Positions 61,876 through 64,000 of a stretch of 64,000 bases of DNA are shown here, in pieces. The position numbers and the translations under genes were made by a program. The notes beneath the pieces are model-generated. The model was not told the origin of the DNA and did no database searches. It saw nothing but the letters and a program-made list of their open reading frames with translations. How positions within the stretch are numbered: the stretch's first letter is position 1; each line of letters begins with the position of its first letter. Origin of the DNA: Moniliella sp. 'wahieum' (Eukaryota; Basidiomycota; Moniliellomycetes; Moniliellales; Moniliellaceae); the NCBI GenBank assembly GCA_003971905.1, contig RSEE01000014.1:372001-436000 (forward strand). The letters run 5' to 3'.

Positions 61876-64000
61876 GACCATCAGATATTGATCCTCGCAC
61901 TAAGAAAACGCACCATCAATACTATCTCGCGGGTATATTGCCCCTCTTTTTCGCGTCTCATCACACTCGTCACTTGAACCTTCACTATCCTTCGCATGCA
62001 CTCATATGATGCGCCGTCTCGGGCGGTGGGGGCGCCCCCCCCCATTCCATTGCCTACATCATATTTGTGTGTGCTCGCTCTTTTGCATCCGCAACTTGGG
62101 GTATTGGTATGCCCTCTTTTGGGGGGATTATACGAGGCTGTGTAGGTATAATCCCCTCTCCGTATAGTCCTGTTGCTCCTCTCCCTATCATCGAAGAATT
62201 GTCGACCGTCCACACTTTTGAACCGCTGTTCTGGTAATTTTGCCCTTTTTGTATCTCATGGGCTTTTTATCAGCACTTGTTTTCGCTCCACCCCTTTGCC
62301 TCTTCCTGTCTCGTGCATGCCATGCCTTGCTTCTGGTCCAACGTCCCACACATTGAATCGTTTTAACGGAACTGTTATCGATATCATCTCTTTCTTCCGT
62401 GTTAGTAGCTCGTGACCTATACGCCTGCTGTGACCCGATTCCGACAAGTTGTCTCTGCTCCGGTCGCTTATGTGTCAGGCTCCTCTTTTCTTTTTTGGCA
62501 TATATTGCACCCGCACCCAGTCCACCTTTTTGGTGTATTGCATGAGGCGGCGCGGGAGCCTATTTTACCAATCATACACTCCATCCCCGACACCCACCTC
62601 CACAACGAGCCAACTGGAGGAAGAGGAGAAGGGACAAGACGCGGGAGCAACGAAGGCGTGCGTGTGACTGACACCGAGTGATGAGGCCGGGAGCATTCAT
62701 GGTAAGAGGATCAGGAATGGAGGTGGACGGCAGTGCAGGACTCGGGAAGACTGGTTTCGATGTTTGCGTACCCGAGGGTGGTACATGAGAGCACTGCGAC
62801 CCTTTGAAACGCCCTAGAAGGAGCTGCTTCGGCTGTTGGAACAAGCAGAAAATGCGACAAGCATGCCAAGTACCACGGACGCACCCAAGAATAACACTTC
62901 TTCACTCAGGTGATGACGAATGACCTCACGAGGATATGCTGTGCCACCAAGACACAGCGAGCAAGATGTTGGGCGCTGGAAAGAATAAAGGCTTGTCATT
63001 TTGTTAGAAGTGCTTTCCCTTTTGAAGAAGGAGGACCCACTCACTGTTTATCGAGCTTGAACACTACTGATGGATCAGAACGGGGCGAGAGACGAGGTGA
63101 GGCCTTTCAATTGGGGCGTCGGCTCCCACGGCAAGACTGTGTATGCATCGGAAAGAGCAGGACGAGCGTGCCCGTAGACGCAGAACTTGTTGAAAGGTTT
63201 TGGCCGGAAGGTAGCGATATGCAGAGACAAAGAGACAGGGTCGGAGAGGTCCTGTCACGGAACAAAATTCAACTTTTGTAGGATCGCAGCGGGTTCCGTA
63301 CTACAGACTTGGATACTGAAAGCTGGAGGGAGTGGATCGACGGCAAAGAATGTCTAGACGAGAGGATTCCGAAATAGGAAGAGGCGGTCGCTGAATCAAG
63401 TCGGTGGGGCTGCTGGTGAGCTATAGGGAGAGTAACGCGCGGGTGTTGTCTGGTGGGTCAACTAAGGATGGTTCTCGCGCGGATATGTTGCTACAAATTG
63501 ACCCGCTAATAAGAGGGAATGAACACAGAACATAGGGTATACACATGAACTTTAAGGAAGCAACATATTACAACGTACTCCAGGAAGGAATGAAGGCAAT
63601 GTGGTTCTCAAATGAAGGAGCACAAATCAAGAAGTAGGGATAGGTTTTCCCATGCTCGGTTGGGAACAGGAACAGAAAGTCAAACACGAAGAAGGCTCCA
63701 AGTAATGGGCAGATTCTATTACATCCCAGCAAGAACGACAAGGCATGGGGCTCATGAGGGGATAGTCTCACAGGAAACAACGAGACGCCTTGATCAGGAA
63801 ACTGTCGGACACAGCTCTGATCTCAAGGGATCTCAACTTAGAGCTCATTTGCGTTCAAAAGACCCACACCAAAAAGTTTTAAAGTAGACTAAAGTAGAAT
63901 AAAAAAAATCAGTACTATACGGACTCAAAGCTCCACGTACGAATCTCCTCAGCGGTACGAAAGGGACTCGATCTTGGTTGCACGGCGCTGAATGAAGGAG
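61876..64000. other. Gene-poor end of window
   Basis: No firm gene. On the minus strand around 63044-62570 a GTGCGTCC donor and CCAACAG acceptor (62886 to 62838) could splice a small peptide with a hydrophobic stretch, but no family is recognisable. Beyond 63300 only short frames occur, and the sequence is AT-richer. Confidence 0.35.

Noticed and set aside
62570..63044. Possible spliced minus-strand small membrane protein
   Set aside because: A plausible donor and acceptor exist, but there is no recognisable domain and no clear start; kept only as a note.

Overview
The window is nuclear DNA from a GC-rich basidiomycete fungus. Reasons: spliceosomal introns of about 50 to 220 nt with GTACGT/GTATGT donors and CTGAC-type branch points, two nuclear tRNA genes with introns, and eukaryotic or fungal products (ferric reductase, Rat1, Pet100, Ost3, a Flo8-like LisH factor, aquaglyceroporin, uL24). 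Intergenic DNA is full of 7-bp palindrome repeats resembling those I recall from smut fungi (Ustilaginomycotina), so that lineage is my guess.

Layout. 1-2038: 3' part of a ferric reductase. 2885-5307 (-): unidentified protein with a signal-peptide-like stretch and a terminal hydrophobic segment. 6907-7805 (-): Efm4-type lysine methyltransferase. 7.8-19.9 kb: gene-poor, with a tRNA-Trp, a multi-pass membrane protein, a dispersed repeat family and palindromic heptad repeats. 19.9-24.7 kb: unidentified protein, MutY glycosylase (-), and a divergent acyl-protein-thioesterase-like hydrolase. 25.9-27.1 kb: Hac1/Xbp1-type bZIP factor with a predicted 19-nt Ire1 intron. 28.9-32 kb: C2H2 factor and an unidentified protein (both -). 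32.2-35.7 kb: Rat1/Xrn2 (-). 36.2-40.7 kb: LRR protein, DUF4202 protein, probable mitochondrial protein (-). 40.8-42.2 kb: tRNA-Asn and a decayed Ty1/copia reverse transcriptase. 43.0-46.2 kb: LisH/Flo8-like factor with a huge Gln-Ala repeat. 47.2-53.4 kb: small acidic-tailed protein (-), Pet100, Ost3/Ost6, RING-H2 membrane protein, uL24. 54.8-57.4 kb: PrxQ-type peroxiredoxin with a very long disordered tail. 60.6-61.9 kb: aquaglyceroporin. The last 2 kb hold nothing firm.

The genes are unrelated housekeeping and regulatory loci, not a cluster. Two general points matter to a reader. First, nearly every conserved gene is broken by one or more single-base frame changes, several next to homopolymers where one extra base restores the family sequence. 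This points to an uncorrected long-read assembly, so CDS spans below are given across such breaks. Second, the frame change in the Hac1-like gene is different: two Ire1-type CNGCNGN loops flank exactly 19 nt, and removing those 19 nt joins the two reading frames.
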